The notes under the pieces: generated by a model
The model's input: only the letters and a program-made list of their open reading frames with translations
Database searches by the model: none
What the model was told of the DNA's origin: nothing
Assembly (NCBI GenBank): GCA_016801845.1
Contig: CM028922.1
Location: 4,953,501 to 5,017,500, forward strand
Reading direction: 5' to 3'
DNA: 64,000 bases
Source of the DNA: Polydactylus sextarius
Lineage: Eukaryota > Chordata > Actinopteri > Polynemidae
In this document: positions 22,669-37,600 of the stretch, piece after piece
Layout: each line of letters starts with the position of its first letter
Position numbering within the stretch: position 1 is the stretch's first letter
Program-made: the position numbers and the translations under genes

Positions 22669-25600
22669 CCATTTGTGTTTGTGTAAAGTGAGTGTGTGCT
22701 CAGCTCTTATCCTCAGGGGTTACAAAGAGACACTTTTTTTAAAGGGCTAGATAAAGTGATTTTCCATTCGTGAGCACTGTCGCTGCTCAGTGTTAATTCT
22801 TCTCCTCCACGCTACATTAAGCAAAAAGGTTACTGTTAACAGATTCCCTCGCTTTTCTCAATGGGCCATCACTTGTTTCCCGTCCCCTCTAATTTTCCAG
22901 TGCCAGGGCATCAAGTGCGTCACTCGCCGCTTGTGTCAGTCAAATGTCTGTCTACTTCACACCCTGTTGGCATGGCAATGAAATCACATGACGCCTCTGA
23001 AAAGGCCGCGGCAGCCTAAACAATAAATGGCATCTAAATTGGGTCTGAGCAGCCAATCAGAGATGCCGTATCGCGGGCTGTTCAGTCCCTGTGGGTTCAT
23101 GACTTCGATCTGGGGGCAAAGGAGTGTGACACGCACAAAAGAGATGACAGCCTCGTGTGTTAGTGATATGACAGGATGACAAGTGGAGGGGGTAGTTTGT
23201 GTTTGTGTGCGTGTTGACCAGCAAGAGATCACGCCAGTAGAGGTGGGAGAGGTGGCTGTCTATAGCGTGATCCGGCGTGACTGCAGACCACATGGTTGTC
23301 GCGTGGCACGATGCCCTGTGGAGGTCGATCCATTCGTCCACACTCTACTCCATCAACTAATGGGCTTGTGAAAGCCCTGAACACTCTCTCATTCCTCACA
23401 GAGCCCACAATGAGTGTTTTTATATGTTTGTGTTTGTGTGTGTGTGAGAGAGAGAGAAAGAAAAGCAACAAAGCCGTAGCATGCAAACAAGATTTGGTAT
23501 TTTCATTCTTTAGAATATGCTTCATTTGTCACATCATGCGCTGAGAAGACAGTTAGTGTTGTTTGTTTTTTTTTTTTTTTTTTTTTAGTGCCTATTAAAA
23601 GGCACGCTGCTGTATCATGTGAAGAGCACTGCTGAGCAGATGGGTTAGTGGCTCAAGGTGAACTAAACTGCTGGAGGGCTTTGAGAACACCACTTCACTT
23701 TAATTGCTTCAGTAATTGTTTACTGATTTAAAGGCGATGTGTGAAACGGTGTCATGCACGAAAAGACAAGAGGGCAGTAAAGTAAAGTTTATCAAGAAGC
23801 AAATTCTATTAAGGTACGTATACAACAAATGTCCGTGTGTGTGTATATGTGTACAGGTGCAGACAACGAAGAACTTACGAGTGATGATGTAATCTTGTGT
23901 CAGCGCCTCGGCTTGTTTCTCTTTCCGCTTGCTCTTCACTACACACAGCTTAGCCCCTCTGGGAAACAGTAAAATGTTTATAAATGATGCTCTTCAAAGG
24001 TTTGAAATAGAAAACAAGACGTCTATAATAATGCCTCGGCTTTTTTATTCACTTGAAAAGACTTATATCAATAATGAATTAATCATACTTGCTAAAACTC
24101 GCTGTATCAGAGTCATTGTTATGCACTAAGTGACATATTTGTCACTGGAATAAACAATGAGTGTTTTAGTTGTGGTGCATGGTTTGACCAACAGAGATAG
24201 ATGTTGAACTCTTCAAATATTTAGGTCAACTTGACAACAATATATGTGCATTTAATAGTTTTTGGTTAACCATAGAGTTTTATGGCTACAGAGACAACAC
24301 TGGTTAGTAGGATAAATTAAAACAAAATGACACCAGACTTATTTTATAAATCTAAACCACACATACCTGTGGCTTTTGACAGGGTCATAGTAGACCTTTG
24401 CCAGTCCATTTCCAGTTCCCACCATTATCTGGTTGAGTTTTGGGTGCCACAGGCAGCGGACGACACTCTGGAATAAACACACAGAAAGACAGACTCAACG
24501 AGATTCAGTCGAATGTTTGTGTGGAATAATTGAAGGTGACACATGCAAGGAAAAGAGGTCAGAGTTTGAAATAGCAGCTCCCAGCAGGTAGTGAACAACT
24601 TTCTCTGTTGTGGGTCAGATTTACAAGGATGTTTTTGCTTCTCACCGGCAAAAGTTAACAATCATTTTTTATTTTTCTAAGTATTGTGAGTGTGTGTGAC
24701 CCAGGTTGGTTGCGATACAGTGGGGATCAGTCCCAGTGTGCTCTGCTGCTCTAGTTGACTATATTTGGTTGTTGGGATGAGGGCTGGATCCCTCAGTCTG
24801 TGTGTGACAGATGGCCCAGTGCCAATAGGCAAATGCGACCACATTTATTCAGAGGTGTGTATGTGTGTGTGAGAGAGAGACAGACAGAGAGCAAAGGAGG
24901 GGCAGAGAGAAATACAAGTACACAGTGGACAGTGATGAAGACCCTCTGTTCAGTCTGTGATATGTGAGCCATAGTAAAGAACTCATCTACCTGCAGCAGC
25001 TCCTCCTGTCTTTACACACATTGTTGAAGCATCACTACTTGGCAACTTCTGTTTTGGTGTCATTTCGTTAACACACACCTAATACACACATGGTGTGGGC
25101 TTGTATCCTGTAGTTGTACAGAATTTTTTGAGAGTGATAGTGATTGAGTGTTTGGCGCGTCTTTATGTGGAACACTGGAGGCAGTGTGGGGGTGGAGGTC
25201 TAGGACAGCAGCGTAGGATGGGGGTGGGTAGGACGACTGGGACGTCCAGATTCTGTGACGGTGAAAGCTGCTTAGCGCACAGCTGTTCAGCTTCCCACCA
25301 GGATACCAGGGGAAGGAGTCTCAATCACACGATCATACACTCGCATCCACGCGTGCTCACAACGAGACTGACATGTGCACACACAAGTAATCTGACATGT
25401 ACATAGAAAAAAAATACAATCACGACTAGTTTGTCATTTCTGTCGGTATCAAAAATTATATAAAATCACATAAACCACAAGATCCAACACTCAATTCCAA
25501 ATATGACAGAATCCAAATGAAAAAAAAAAAAATAAAATTACTCACCAACATAAACAATATACAAACACATATACAAAAATACAAATACAAATATTAATTT

Positions 25601-28600
25601 GTGTTTATCTGTGCTTGTGGAAAGTTAAAGTAACTCTATTACTGTCTATCACAATTATATAAAAATTTAATACACACACACACACACACACTAAAGACAG
25701 CAGCTCAGTGGTCTGCGGCTCACAGGACAGATGAGGGTTAATCTGTTCAACCAGATCATGAGCCGGCTATAATTGATAGAAAGATCTGGAAAATGCTTTA
25801 AACAAGATGTGCTGAACATGAGCTGCACAGATTCCATTCATATACTGGCAGACAGAGGATAACGTATAAATAATATACTTACAACTCTGAGCTGTGGAAG
25901 CTGTGCTATTTACTCTCATAGAAAGCACAACTTGTTTCAACAGGCATATATCATGACCAATTGAAATCTACCCACTGTGGATGTGCTTGAGTGTAAATGT
26001 GTAATGGGTTATAAATCGCGTTGTCAGCGTTGCTAAAGCAACAAGGACAGTCCCCACACACAAGAGAAGTAGAGACGACAGTTAGGAATTCAGTTACACT
26101 CCACAGGTTCTGTCAAAGCTCGAGGAAACTCGGCCGATACACAGCACAGCAACACGACACAAAATGCTCCCAGATCAGGCCATAGAAACCAAAATTAAAG
26201 TGACAACACAGCCAGGTAATTGAAGTCCACTCAAGTTCAGAAAACTGCCTCTTCAAGACTCAAACAAATCAATCTGTCACCAAAGGAACGAGCAAACAGA
26301 GAGAACAGTGCAGCCTAAAAAGAGACCAGTTGAGTGGGGCCCAGCCCCAGCTGGATCCACACAGATATCCACAGCCAAGCACAGCTCAGTGCAGTCCAAT
26401 AGTAAGACTGCTTTCCAGATATTCAGAGCAGCATGTTTATACTCTAGGAACCCCTGTTTACACCTCACGTCCACAAAATTACATCACATCACGAAGGAGG
26501 AAACTTTAATCAGTCAGTTCTTCAGTAGCAGCTTTCTATGTCCCATCAGATTAACATGCCAACAGCTGATTAGGTATAAATAAGGCAACAGCCACTTGCC
26601 AAATATATATGCCAATTATGAAATAAAAGTTATGCAGCACTAATGGGACACAACGATCACAGCTGTGTGCCTTGTTTAGTCCCTGGTGAGTGGATCCAAA
26701 TGTGAACTGTGTCTGACAGACTGAGTTACACAAGCCAACTGATTGCAGCAGGGGGAAAGGAAAACACTGCTCTTAGCACCTCTGCTACACGCTGAGTGGG
26801 CACATGTCCGAGAAGTCAGTATGAGCTACCTTACTGGAACATAAGGTTTGTAGATATTTTGAGATTTACTTGGTAGGATGCACAAGAAAGAACAGTCAGA
26901 GCCTCCCGTCTACCTTTCAAGCCTGGCTGCTCTTACTCAGCATGAAAAGACCAACCTCCTAAAAGAGCAGAGCACCGAGTGTAGCTCACCGTACAGGAAC
27001 TATCAAGCATGAGTTTGAAGGTGTAGCATGTAGCAATGTTCTCCATCTACATCAATCCATCTCTATACAGAGAATCATCATGAAATGCATTAATTATTCA
27101 GCTTCACTCTTTAAAGAATCAGATTTTTTCCAGATCACTCAGATTTTTCAGCATATTAAAAGTCATTCTAAAGATTTTCAGAATCTTTAACCAAAACCAA
27201 ATATCAGACTTCGCAATGTTTAAGTACCAAGCATAAGAATGCAGAAATTCTCTGAATTCTCTGAGCCAAAAGCTCAGTGCTTTGATAGCCAGCAGGGTCT
27301 CACCTGGCTCATGCCCTTTCTGATGGACAGAGATAAGCTCGAGAGTGTCTGAGATATTTATCAAATGGGTCTAAAACAGCCTACGCTCCCATGCACACCC
27401 CAGAATCCAGGTCTAGGGTTATGTAGACTGTTTAGTTAGAAATGATTGGTGGCCTTTCCTTTCACTCGCCTGCCTGGTACGCCACTTTATAAAGACTGCA
27501 CTTAAATTCTTAGGCCATCGGAGAGACAGACAGTTGATGTAAACATAGTAAATAGCACATTCATCAGGTTCACCGAGTGCATGTCAACCAGATGTAACTG
27601 ATCTGCTGCAAAACTAAGTTTTCCACATTGAAATTATTTTTCTTTTTTGTTTTTAAGATCTACTGATACAATCCGACATGGGTCAGATTGTTTGCGTGCT
27701 GCTGACGGTCTGAAAACAGAGGATGACTTTTATGAAAACTATCAAAATATGGACATCTAGTGTGGAAAAAAAAGAAAAGAAATTCTTGCAGCAATCCTTT
27801 AAACTTCTCCTTTCATACTCTCCCAGTTTCTGTTTGTCCAGTGAAAATGCCAAAAGAAAATTTCGCAACGTTACAGTAATTTATCTCAGCTATCGTCAAG
27901 TTTTAGAAGGTTTCCTGAAGTGAACAAATCACATTACACTCCATCATAACAAGTATTTTCTATGCCGCTGCTATATCCATATAATGTATATGGATACAAC
28001 AACATTTAATTGTAATTATATGACAAAAAACTGCTCATGCAAATGGCAAAGTTTGTTTCCATAGACTAAATTCACTTAAGTTCTTTTTGGTGGGTAAAAA
28101 CATGATTAAAGTACTCATCAACCCATCAACACCATATAACATTTTTGCGGTTAGTGCAATTAACACAAATAAAACCATTGCTAAAGCAGTTCAGCCTGTA
28201 CCAGTCTCTTGACCGCATTGTTTTTCATTGAACCGGGTTGGATTTTGTGGGAGATGTGTTGAATTTTGGAACAGTATAAAGGGTGAGCGTACAGGAAGAG
28301 GTTTTGCTGTCCTTCCAGTAAAACTGAGCTGCAGCTTTCAGAGTTTCTCACAATGGCAGATGGTGCATTGAGTGAAAGGCCAATGGAAAAATCACTTCCA
28401 AATGTTTACCCTTTCCAGTAAAGTGAAAGAGAAGACATACGTCCATATAGCAAATCATAGGAGAAGGTGGGTTGTTAAGTTCTAAACAGACTCTTTGACC
28501 CAAAGTGTCTGGATCTTTCTTTGATGTTGCCTATATCGATATACTCACCACAGAAAGAGTGCTACAGCTGATTCTGTTTAAAATAAGTTGATGTAAAGTC

Positions 28601-31600
28601 AACAGGAAAACCCCAAATACAACAATTATAATTGCCACACAACAGATGTTCACGCATGTGTGTTGTTCACGAATATATAATGCCACCCACCATCTTTTGA
28701 GTGACGTAGTTACTACTGAACACTCAAAAGTCAAGTGTACTGTTAAGTTCTGTTAGATTTTGTGGACTGTCACCTCCTAACGACCACTAGTAACAAGATC
28801 TAAGTATCTCAAGAGGAGAGAACAAGTATAGTGCAACCATCATCAGGAAATGTGGTTTCAATTTTGAGAGAAACACTTGCACAAACAATAGTGTAAGACC
28901 TGACTTTGACAGAGATTGTTGTTTCAGCAACTGTCAGTGATAAAGATATACTGTTGTTATTTTTAGTCAAAGTAGACAACAGAAACTCAGTCAACTCTGC
29001 TTCAATTTAGTGTCATTTTTTCTTCACTTTGTTCTAACTTCAGATGTCTGCACTGACAGGGTCATGTAGCTCTCGCAGATAAAGTGTGAGCAAACTTGAA
29101 AGCTTACACCCGAGTTTGAATTCAACAGTAATTTAATTTATTTCATTTTTGACAGCTGCACGACACATTATTACACCAAAGTTAGAGTAATCCAATTACT
29201 AATGTTATAATCTAAAACCCAAACATCTGAAGTGAAATTCAGGTCATATTTAGATTTTTGAAAAAGTGACACTAACTAAAAGCCAATACAGTCTTTTTTT
29301 TTTTTTTAATTAAATTGTCACTTAGATAAAATAAATGAACCAAAACACAGACCACCGCCCCCTCCCCTCTCTTCAGTTAGTACAACTGCGCAGTGATTTG
29401 TGAATTTAGTACGGATGCGGTGCCAAGGTTTGCAAGCTGACAGCAGCTGGCTGGCAGGACGGGGGGATGCACAGACACACACACACAGACACACACATAC
29501 ACACAAACCCAGCTTTTGTCTTTTTCCCCCTGTTCCCCCTTCTCTCAAATGTGTTCACCCAGTGGCCCATGTGAGAGTGTCATGCCTTAGCCAGAGAGAC
29601 CGAGTTAGAAGCCATTAGGCTCTGTCAGACCTCACTGTTATGACTACAGATACACAGCGCTAAATCTGTTGAAAAGGGCTTGAAGAAGGAGAAACAGAAG
29701 GAGGTGCAGGAAGCAACAAAAAATTTCAACCGAAGGCAGCACCTCTGCCCTTCATTTCAGCACCTATGTCTGGCTGATCTCTACAAATGGATTTCTGAGA
29801 AAGCAGGATTAGTTTTAAGTACATAGTACACCAACATGTGTGACAGTGTCGCTTGTGCATGTCAGTGGAACATGTTTATTGTGTTCATAGACAATTTAAT
29901 ATTGAATACATCTGAAAGGCAGTGCACATAAAGCAGTCAGCTGCTGTTTAGCCAAACATTTGTGGGAATGACATTCAGTAAAGAAAAGGTCACATCTCTC
30001 TAATTTCTCCGAGCTTGCCTGAAACCATTTTTTAGGTTTCCTCCTTTAACGTCACTCCCCTGCATAACTCTTCTCATCTTCCTCTGCATTTGCCTATTTT
30101 CCGCTCAATAACGCTACATCTAAATGTCTAAATTTTTCATCTGGGATTAACATGAAGAAAATACATATTTTGCTGTGTTGCTAGGATATGATAAGCTGCA
30201 GAGGCATATTGATGAAATGTCTGGTAACCGCTGGAGGATTGGGCTATTTGATATTGGAATTTTTAGAGAATTGTGTTTTTACCATCAGTATAACAGTCTG
30301 CTGACTGAGCAGTTCTAGATACATCTCTTCTTAATCCTCTAATGTACACAACGATATATATTTATGGTTGGAAATTGCTTCCACATGACTATATAGCAGC
30401 CTAAATAAATACTACAATTAAAGGGTAATCCCTACTAATCCATTGGAATACGTCGGTATTGGAGTAAATAGGAAATTACATAAATCTCCATAAAAGGCCA
30501 GTCAAACCATTACGGCCATTAAACTACTGTTGTGTTTTTACATAGATGTCATCATATAAAAATTCTTTAAGGCTGCAGTTTGTTGTTTACACAGACTAAT
30601 TATGTGGAGAAAAAATGTCATCCACATTGGTTTCATTATGTTTTTATTGTGTTTCAGTGTGGAATCGTGTTTTTTCCACTGGGCATCATTTTGGGTCATT
30701 TCGGTTTGTAACCATTATCGTATCAGCCAGCTGAAAAACATCTTGTAATGAGACCATTTGCGGTTGTGAAGATTAAGGAGGAAGAACTTACTGCGTTGGT
30801 GACTTCGATTTCATAGACCCTCTGAAAAGAAGCTCGGTCGAAGAAAACCAGCTTCCCGTTTCCCTCATCTTTCTTCACCGACGTCCCGGTTACAAGGAGC
30901 TTGTCGTCTGGGCTGAAGCAGCAGTCGGTCCTAAAGGAGAAAATTACAGACATGCAACATCAGTTTGCGATCCACACATAATGTGTTAATAGCAAGAACA
31001 GCAAAAAAGCAGATTGTAATTAAGATGACATTTAAAAAGTCTGACATGGCAAAGTAGTTGGTTAATCCAGTGGCCACATTCACAGGCTTCCTGAAGTTGC
31101 GTATATCCCATGTCTTCAGAGTGTCATCACCTAGAAAAGAAGACAACAGACAACTTAAAAATTACTGACTGTACAATACAGCTGGACAGTAGTTTTCCTA
31201 TACATTACAGAAATACTTATAGAGCCACCTCTGCTTTTGTGTAAAAGTCTTGTGAGTTTTATGTTTTGTTGGTGGTGGTTCTGTATATCTACACACTCAG
31301 GAAGAGATTTGCTTCGTCTCTTCTCTATCATGACTTTGGATCAGTGATCAAGTACTGGACCTAAAAACTGAAGGTCATGAGCAGGACTAGTGATAACTTC
31401 AACTTCAAGATGAACAATAGCTGACTGCACGGTTTTTTTCTTACCTCCACGTGAGGCGAGAGTCATGCCATCATAAGAAAAAGAGAGGCAGGAGGTGTCT
31501 GATCCTGGAGTGTGTGCTTGTCGACAGTGGAATTTTGTATGGACCTAGTAGGAGAAAGAGAAAACAATGCACTGACCACACTGATTTGTCCAGGGTCTGG

Positions 31601-34600
31601 TATAGTTTATGGTTTAGTAATGATGTGTAACACAACTGCAGCTTGAGCCTGAGATCCTACCTAAATGGGTATAACAGTGAAACCTCCTACAGAGGTCACG
31701 ATAGCAGCAAGTCACTGTTTGTGTCTCACAATAGTCTTGAGCAAGAGACTGAAATAGAAATACTTGAGCAAATACAGTCTTGGGTTTATTTATATACTGT
31801 TGATATTCATCACAAACAAGTCTCAAAAGTCATTACAGAAACAAAAAAAACCTAATTAGATTAAATTGATCGTTAATTGCAAAGGAAAATGAATCCAGTC
31901 CTGGCTCTCTGCAGTTTCCAAAAACATGCTTCTGTGGTAAGTACTGATTATTAATATCAAAAAGAGTTGTTATAATCTCCTGGTGAACTAAACCATAAAA
32001 CTGCCAACGCTTTGCTTCACATAACAGAAAGAATTTTTTATTCTCTCTGTCTTCAGAACATGAGGTTTTAATTCTTCCATGAAGAACATACTACGTATGT
32101 AACTATGAAACCTGTTATGTCCAATGAAATACAACAAACTTCACACACTGTGCCCACCGAACTACAGACCACAAAGATTTGTCTTGGCAAGCACATGTTC
32201 CTGTCTTGTTTTTAGGTTTTTTCTGTGCTATAATAATATAATAGTATTATAATATTCCCATGGTTGCACATTTCACAACTGACACCCTTCTTACTGAAGC
32301 CCTCTGCTAATATCACCCTTTTGATTCTTTTTATTAATCTCTCTTCACCAGCCACAAACATGTGTTATGTCACGAGGCTGAGCCAGTGACAACTATTTTA
32401 AAGTGTCAAGTCAAGATTTCAACAACCACAAGGATCAATTACAAAATATGGACTATGATACTGGCGTTAAAGTTACACTATCGGATGTGGAGGATCCAGT
32501 CCTTCTGGAGCTCGACCCATACCAGGGACGGTTGGTATCTCAGTCTGTACAGCATTGATTTTCACTGCTCTATTTTACATGATTTCTCAGTACTTGTGAG
32601 GCCAATTTGTTGATAACTGCAGCAGCGGGGACCATTTTTATTCCTTGAGTACTACACGAGTCAATTAACCAATAAAGAGAAAATAAATTTGCAGCTATTT
32701 TGATATTAAAGCAACCACCTTAAAAAAAAACTACATGCCTCTGTAGTACATAGCTAAACAGTGATAAATTGCCCCATGCTCAGCTCAAAAATCATACAAA
32801 TTATTCATAATTAATCCCAGCCACTGCAGCCATGTATTCTCTGCAAACAGAAGCATTTTGACTTCTTGTCTAAACAGCTGTTTCCATGTTAGCCTGCCAT
32901 TCGATGTACTTCCTCAGACTAAGTGGTGCACTACCGTAGTACAGAGTGAGAGTGTGTGCCAAGTCTCCAGCTCCAGGCTGGAAATAACCCAGCTGAACAC
33001 CCCCCCCTACTATTCCCTCCAACACAGATAATTTTCCTCTATCTTTCTCACACATACATACAAAAGAGCAGCAAGAAGAATAGGTCTGTAAAAGCACAGA
33101 GCCGTGCACAATGAAGGGACAATGAACAGCTAAGGACAGGGCAAATAAATAAATGCAAAGACGTTAAGTCATGTTATTCTAGCTAACCTTAGATTTATAG
33201 AAAAACAATCTACAGCCAAGCAATGTTGATTTTGAAATCTGGATTTTTCTGGGGCAACTGATCACAGTTTTCATTTTTTGATTAATCTGTGAGTCGTTTA
33301 GTCTAGAATTCCCATCACATTTTCCACAGTGTGAACAGTCCAAACTGGAGACATTTAATATAAAATTGCACTTCTGACTTTTTACATTTTTGTTTAATAA
33401 AAAAGTTAAATTTCCACATTTTTAGTGAGTCAATAAGTCAACTAGTTGTTTCTGCACTATACAAAACTACTTGAATACCTATTCCTAGTGTCATGGGCCT
33501 GTTTCTTCCCACATTTTCCTAGTTTTAACAAAGCAGAGTACAGCCGGATTTAAGAGATCGATCATTACTAGACTCTAGTGAAGCAATAGTCTGGGAAGTA
33601 GGCTTGCTAACACTCAAACAAACATAACCTTGGTTTATACAGCTACATTTTCATTAATTCTAAACGGAATGCAAATAAATCAGTGAAAAGGGAATTGCAG
33701 CAATACAGGCTTTTGACCAAGAAAGGTGGATAAGGAATTTGAAGTGAGCACAGAGTGTAGAGGACAGATAAGATAGAGAAACGCTGGCTGAAAAGAGCAG
33801 TGGAGAGTGGAGCATAGGTTGAATGAGTGATGTGTCCTCATGATACAAGAAGGAAACGAGACCATACTTTACTTCCAAAGTAAATGGAGGGAAGTTATTA
33901 ACTCGGATGAGACAGATAACACTGTTACCTTGAACTGTAGATAACACGGATTTCATTTTTTAGTCCTGGGCCATTTAGCCTATGTGGTCTCTCCAGGGAT
34001 AATTTTCTGCTTCATTTCATCATCATTTTAATCACACGTTACCTTTGACTCGCTGCCATTTTCATTTATTATCTTTGATTATCCACCTAATCTTTTATTT
34101 GCTGCATTAAAATTACATTGGTTGAGAAAGTCAAAAGGTCATTGTAATGTAAAAACTACAATCTTTAATCTTGCAGCGGCTCTGGAAGTTAAGCCACGGG
34201 CAATGTCAGGCCTAATAAGTAGAAGCTAAAGCACAATGTGTGCGGATTAAACACAGTCAAACAGAGTAGTTCAGCTTTAAGGTACATGCTGACTGAGCTT
34301 GGAGAATTGTCTGCTTTTTTTTTCTTTTTTATCAGTCTAAAAACAAAGACACTGTGAGGGCCCCGTTTCAATCATGCAGTCACAGTGACCACTACCACCG
34401 CTGTGTTATGTGCACATGGACAATAGGAGCTTAGCCGAACATTAAATTATATTCACATAACACATGGACGCATCTATACATAGGCACAAAAACCTTGGGT
34501 GGGATCAATGAACTATGGACCAGAGGGTTTCTTAATGAATTATTTTCTTCTAATTAACCAGTGTTGAAGATCAAAGGCAAATGATAAATATGGGTCTAAC

Positions 34601-37600
34601 AGAGAAGATAGTGCGAGTTATTTTCTACAGTTTACGCAACAATACTGGTGTTAGAGGTGCAGAGTTTCATGGAGAGAATACATGGCACCAAACAAGTGGA
34701 TATTACACCATAAATAAACTTGAAGGTGAAGGTGATGAAACTTGCTTTACACAACTTAAAAAAAAAAAAGTACATAACTTTCACTGATGCTTTTATTTTT
34801 TTCCCCTCAAATAGCTTATTTCAGAACACTATTTTTCAACACAGACATAGGTTTTCTTGGGTCAACGAGCAAGAGAAGTTATGAGTTTTTGTTCAACCTG
34901 TGATGAATCATTCCACACATTTTTCTTCTCCTTTTCTTTCCTTCTAAGATTAACACCATCTGCTGTTAGCACATGCTGTTTTAACTCTTTGTGTTGTATT
35001 GTTGTGCTGTGTTACTTCAATGTGTGTTTTGTTTGCAATGAAGATAAATTGCCTCCTGTACGTCTATTTATAGATTTATAATCATATCCCGCTCACAGAC
35101 AAACAGGTGGAATGAGGAAAGGACATAACTCCTGCTCGACTCATTACCACATGCAAGGATCAAACGAAAACCAGACACAGCGGGACAGGAAGAAACATAA
35201 TTATAATAAGAACACCAAGTTAATGCGTGGCCCAATATATATCTGACTTTGTTACTTGACTGTGAATTAGTGAAAGTAGCGTCTTTGTGTGGTTTTTCTA
35301 GCTGATTATTCCAAACACGCACCAACTCCAGCTATTTCTAGATCATATAGTGCTGTTGTGAACGCCTGAATGTTTTTTTATTATCCTGATGTTGGCTGGC
35401 ATTGGTAGATGCCAATGTGTTTGCTTCCTGTGATAATCTACACAGGCAGTTTGTGAAACCGGATTCTCATACACTGTTTAAAACCTCTCTCACGTCTTGT
35501 GACATCCTCTGTGACATCCTGAGCTGTGCCCTTCAATCTGCACGGCAACTACTCATTTAAATTTTCACAATTAAGTCAAGCCAATGTAATTGTAATTATT
35601 ATTATTTAAATCAGACTTATGTGTATACCAACTCTACACATTGTATATAGGTGCATATGCATGTGACATGCATGCGCACACACTTGGAGACCTGATCCAC
35701 ATCTACACACATTCAGCAGCAGGAGTTGATAAATAGCTGAAGGAACACAGCATTGGGTTTCATCCTCAGCAGACTATGACAGCAATCTACCACAGGGCCA
35801 ACTGTTCCTAACCACACTATCTGAGTATCATTATATAAATACTGCGCGGCTCTGCATTTCTCCTACCTCCATATCTTTACAACCGCACACCTGAAAGACT
35901 TAATGATGCCCACTGTGCAGTCACTTGTAACATCTCACTCTGACCTTTGTTACTTTCTGAGAATCAAGTGGCCAAACCGCAGTCCAGAACAGCTGCTCTG
36001 ATCTTTCATGGAAATCAACAAGTGGTGATGTGATGTGAAGCCGTGTGTGTGTTAGGGGATCACACTGGATTGAGTGTCCAGATAATCCAATAGTGAGCTA
36101 TATTAAAGTAACTGTATTACACCATGTCTCAGCTACACGCTGTGCAAAAAAATTGGAGTCTGTACTGTTCTTGTTTCCAAGTCTTTGTTCAGGGTTAAAA
36201 CAGAGGTGAGGAATGAGAGCAACACTGAAAGTTGAATTATTCCTTTGATGAAAAGCACCTCTTGAAAGTCCCTTAGTGACCCCTAATATATAAAGAGTTG
36301 ATGGAAGGGATAATCTGCTACAGGACTGAGATCTGGTGTAAATGTTTAAGATCAAGCTGTCTTGAGATAGAAAAGTGGACCAGTTTGATCGCACTTAAAA
36401 TGCTTCCATAAAGAGAGGTTCAGGCCGTGTATGTACTCAAATCCAAGACTATTTTCTAAATATTTTCACTGGACTTTAAATTCCTCTGCGATGTCTGTTT
36501 TAATCTTCTACTGCCCCATCATCTCTATGATCCATAGAGTTACTAATTGATGGTGATACTGTGCAGAGTCGCATAAGTGTGTAGAGGGTCCTTTTAGACT
36601 GGGGACTGTGAGTGGATAGGACAAGAGGTCAGTTTATGCAGGTTAAAATGAGCTATGTGAAACTGGAACAAACAGCAGTGTTGAGTAGAGGAAGAATACT
36701 CTACAATCTTGATTATGTTGATACAAACAAGATGGGCCAAAAAGAAGAATCATAGGATCGAAAATGAAGACAAAACTTGCCACACATCAAAATGCTGCTC
36801 TGGACCAACTTAAAACTTCATGGGGATCTTTGGTTTTGTTCTCAATTAAGGATTGATTGCGGTGACAAAGCCACCACATCCAGAAAACAAGAGAGCGCGT
36901 GCCGTGTCATCTCACAGTAATGCTCCCCGCTGAGAGGTTTATCAAAACCACTGCTTTTGGGGTCCTGCTTTGAAGTCTGGAAACATCTAAGTCCACCACT
37001 GACATCATAGCATTCCTCAGGTCTCTGTGGTAATGTTTTGGAACGAAGGCCTGCACCCTCAATGCACTAAGTATCACAGAGTGCACATTACCTGGCAACC
37101 ATTTAAATGCAGTCTTGTAATTCTGGCACTGACCCCGCTGGTCAGAGATTGAGCATGCAATCACTCTCTGTGGCAGTCCACTAAAAGAGACCTACTTGAC
37201 TCCCATCATGGGATCAATCAATCAATGTCAGGGTTCAAGAGCAAGATGTGTCATTCTCAATAGCTTCTCTTCAAGCTGAGCTCTAGATCAAGGTCATGTA
37301 CATGATTGATCGTGATTGATCTGCCTGCATATTCCGTCCATGAGTAATAGCGGCGATACAACAGGAGATAGGCTCCGTTTGAATCGGGGAGGGAGCTGCA
37401 ATAAAAGCTCTGAGAGGTCAACTCCTTTTTAGGCTTGTGGCTGAATTGGAGTCAGCGGCACAGGTTGCTGATTAGGGAAGAGGGCACCAACTAAATTCTT
37501 GAGCCATTCAAACAAGACAGGCTCCAGTGGTCAGGCAACAGACATGACTATTGTAAGCTGCTATGGGACGCAGGGTAAATATTTAGTTTGGAGAAGGAGG

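Larger units (their letters stand above)
22096..23878 (-). other. wdr70 intron 15, no gene seen
   Basis: 1.8 kb dominated by microsatellites: a pure GT run at 22625-22667, a 21-base T run at 23566-23586 and smaller GT blocks. No coding signal. Confidence 0.65.
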
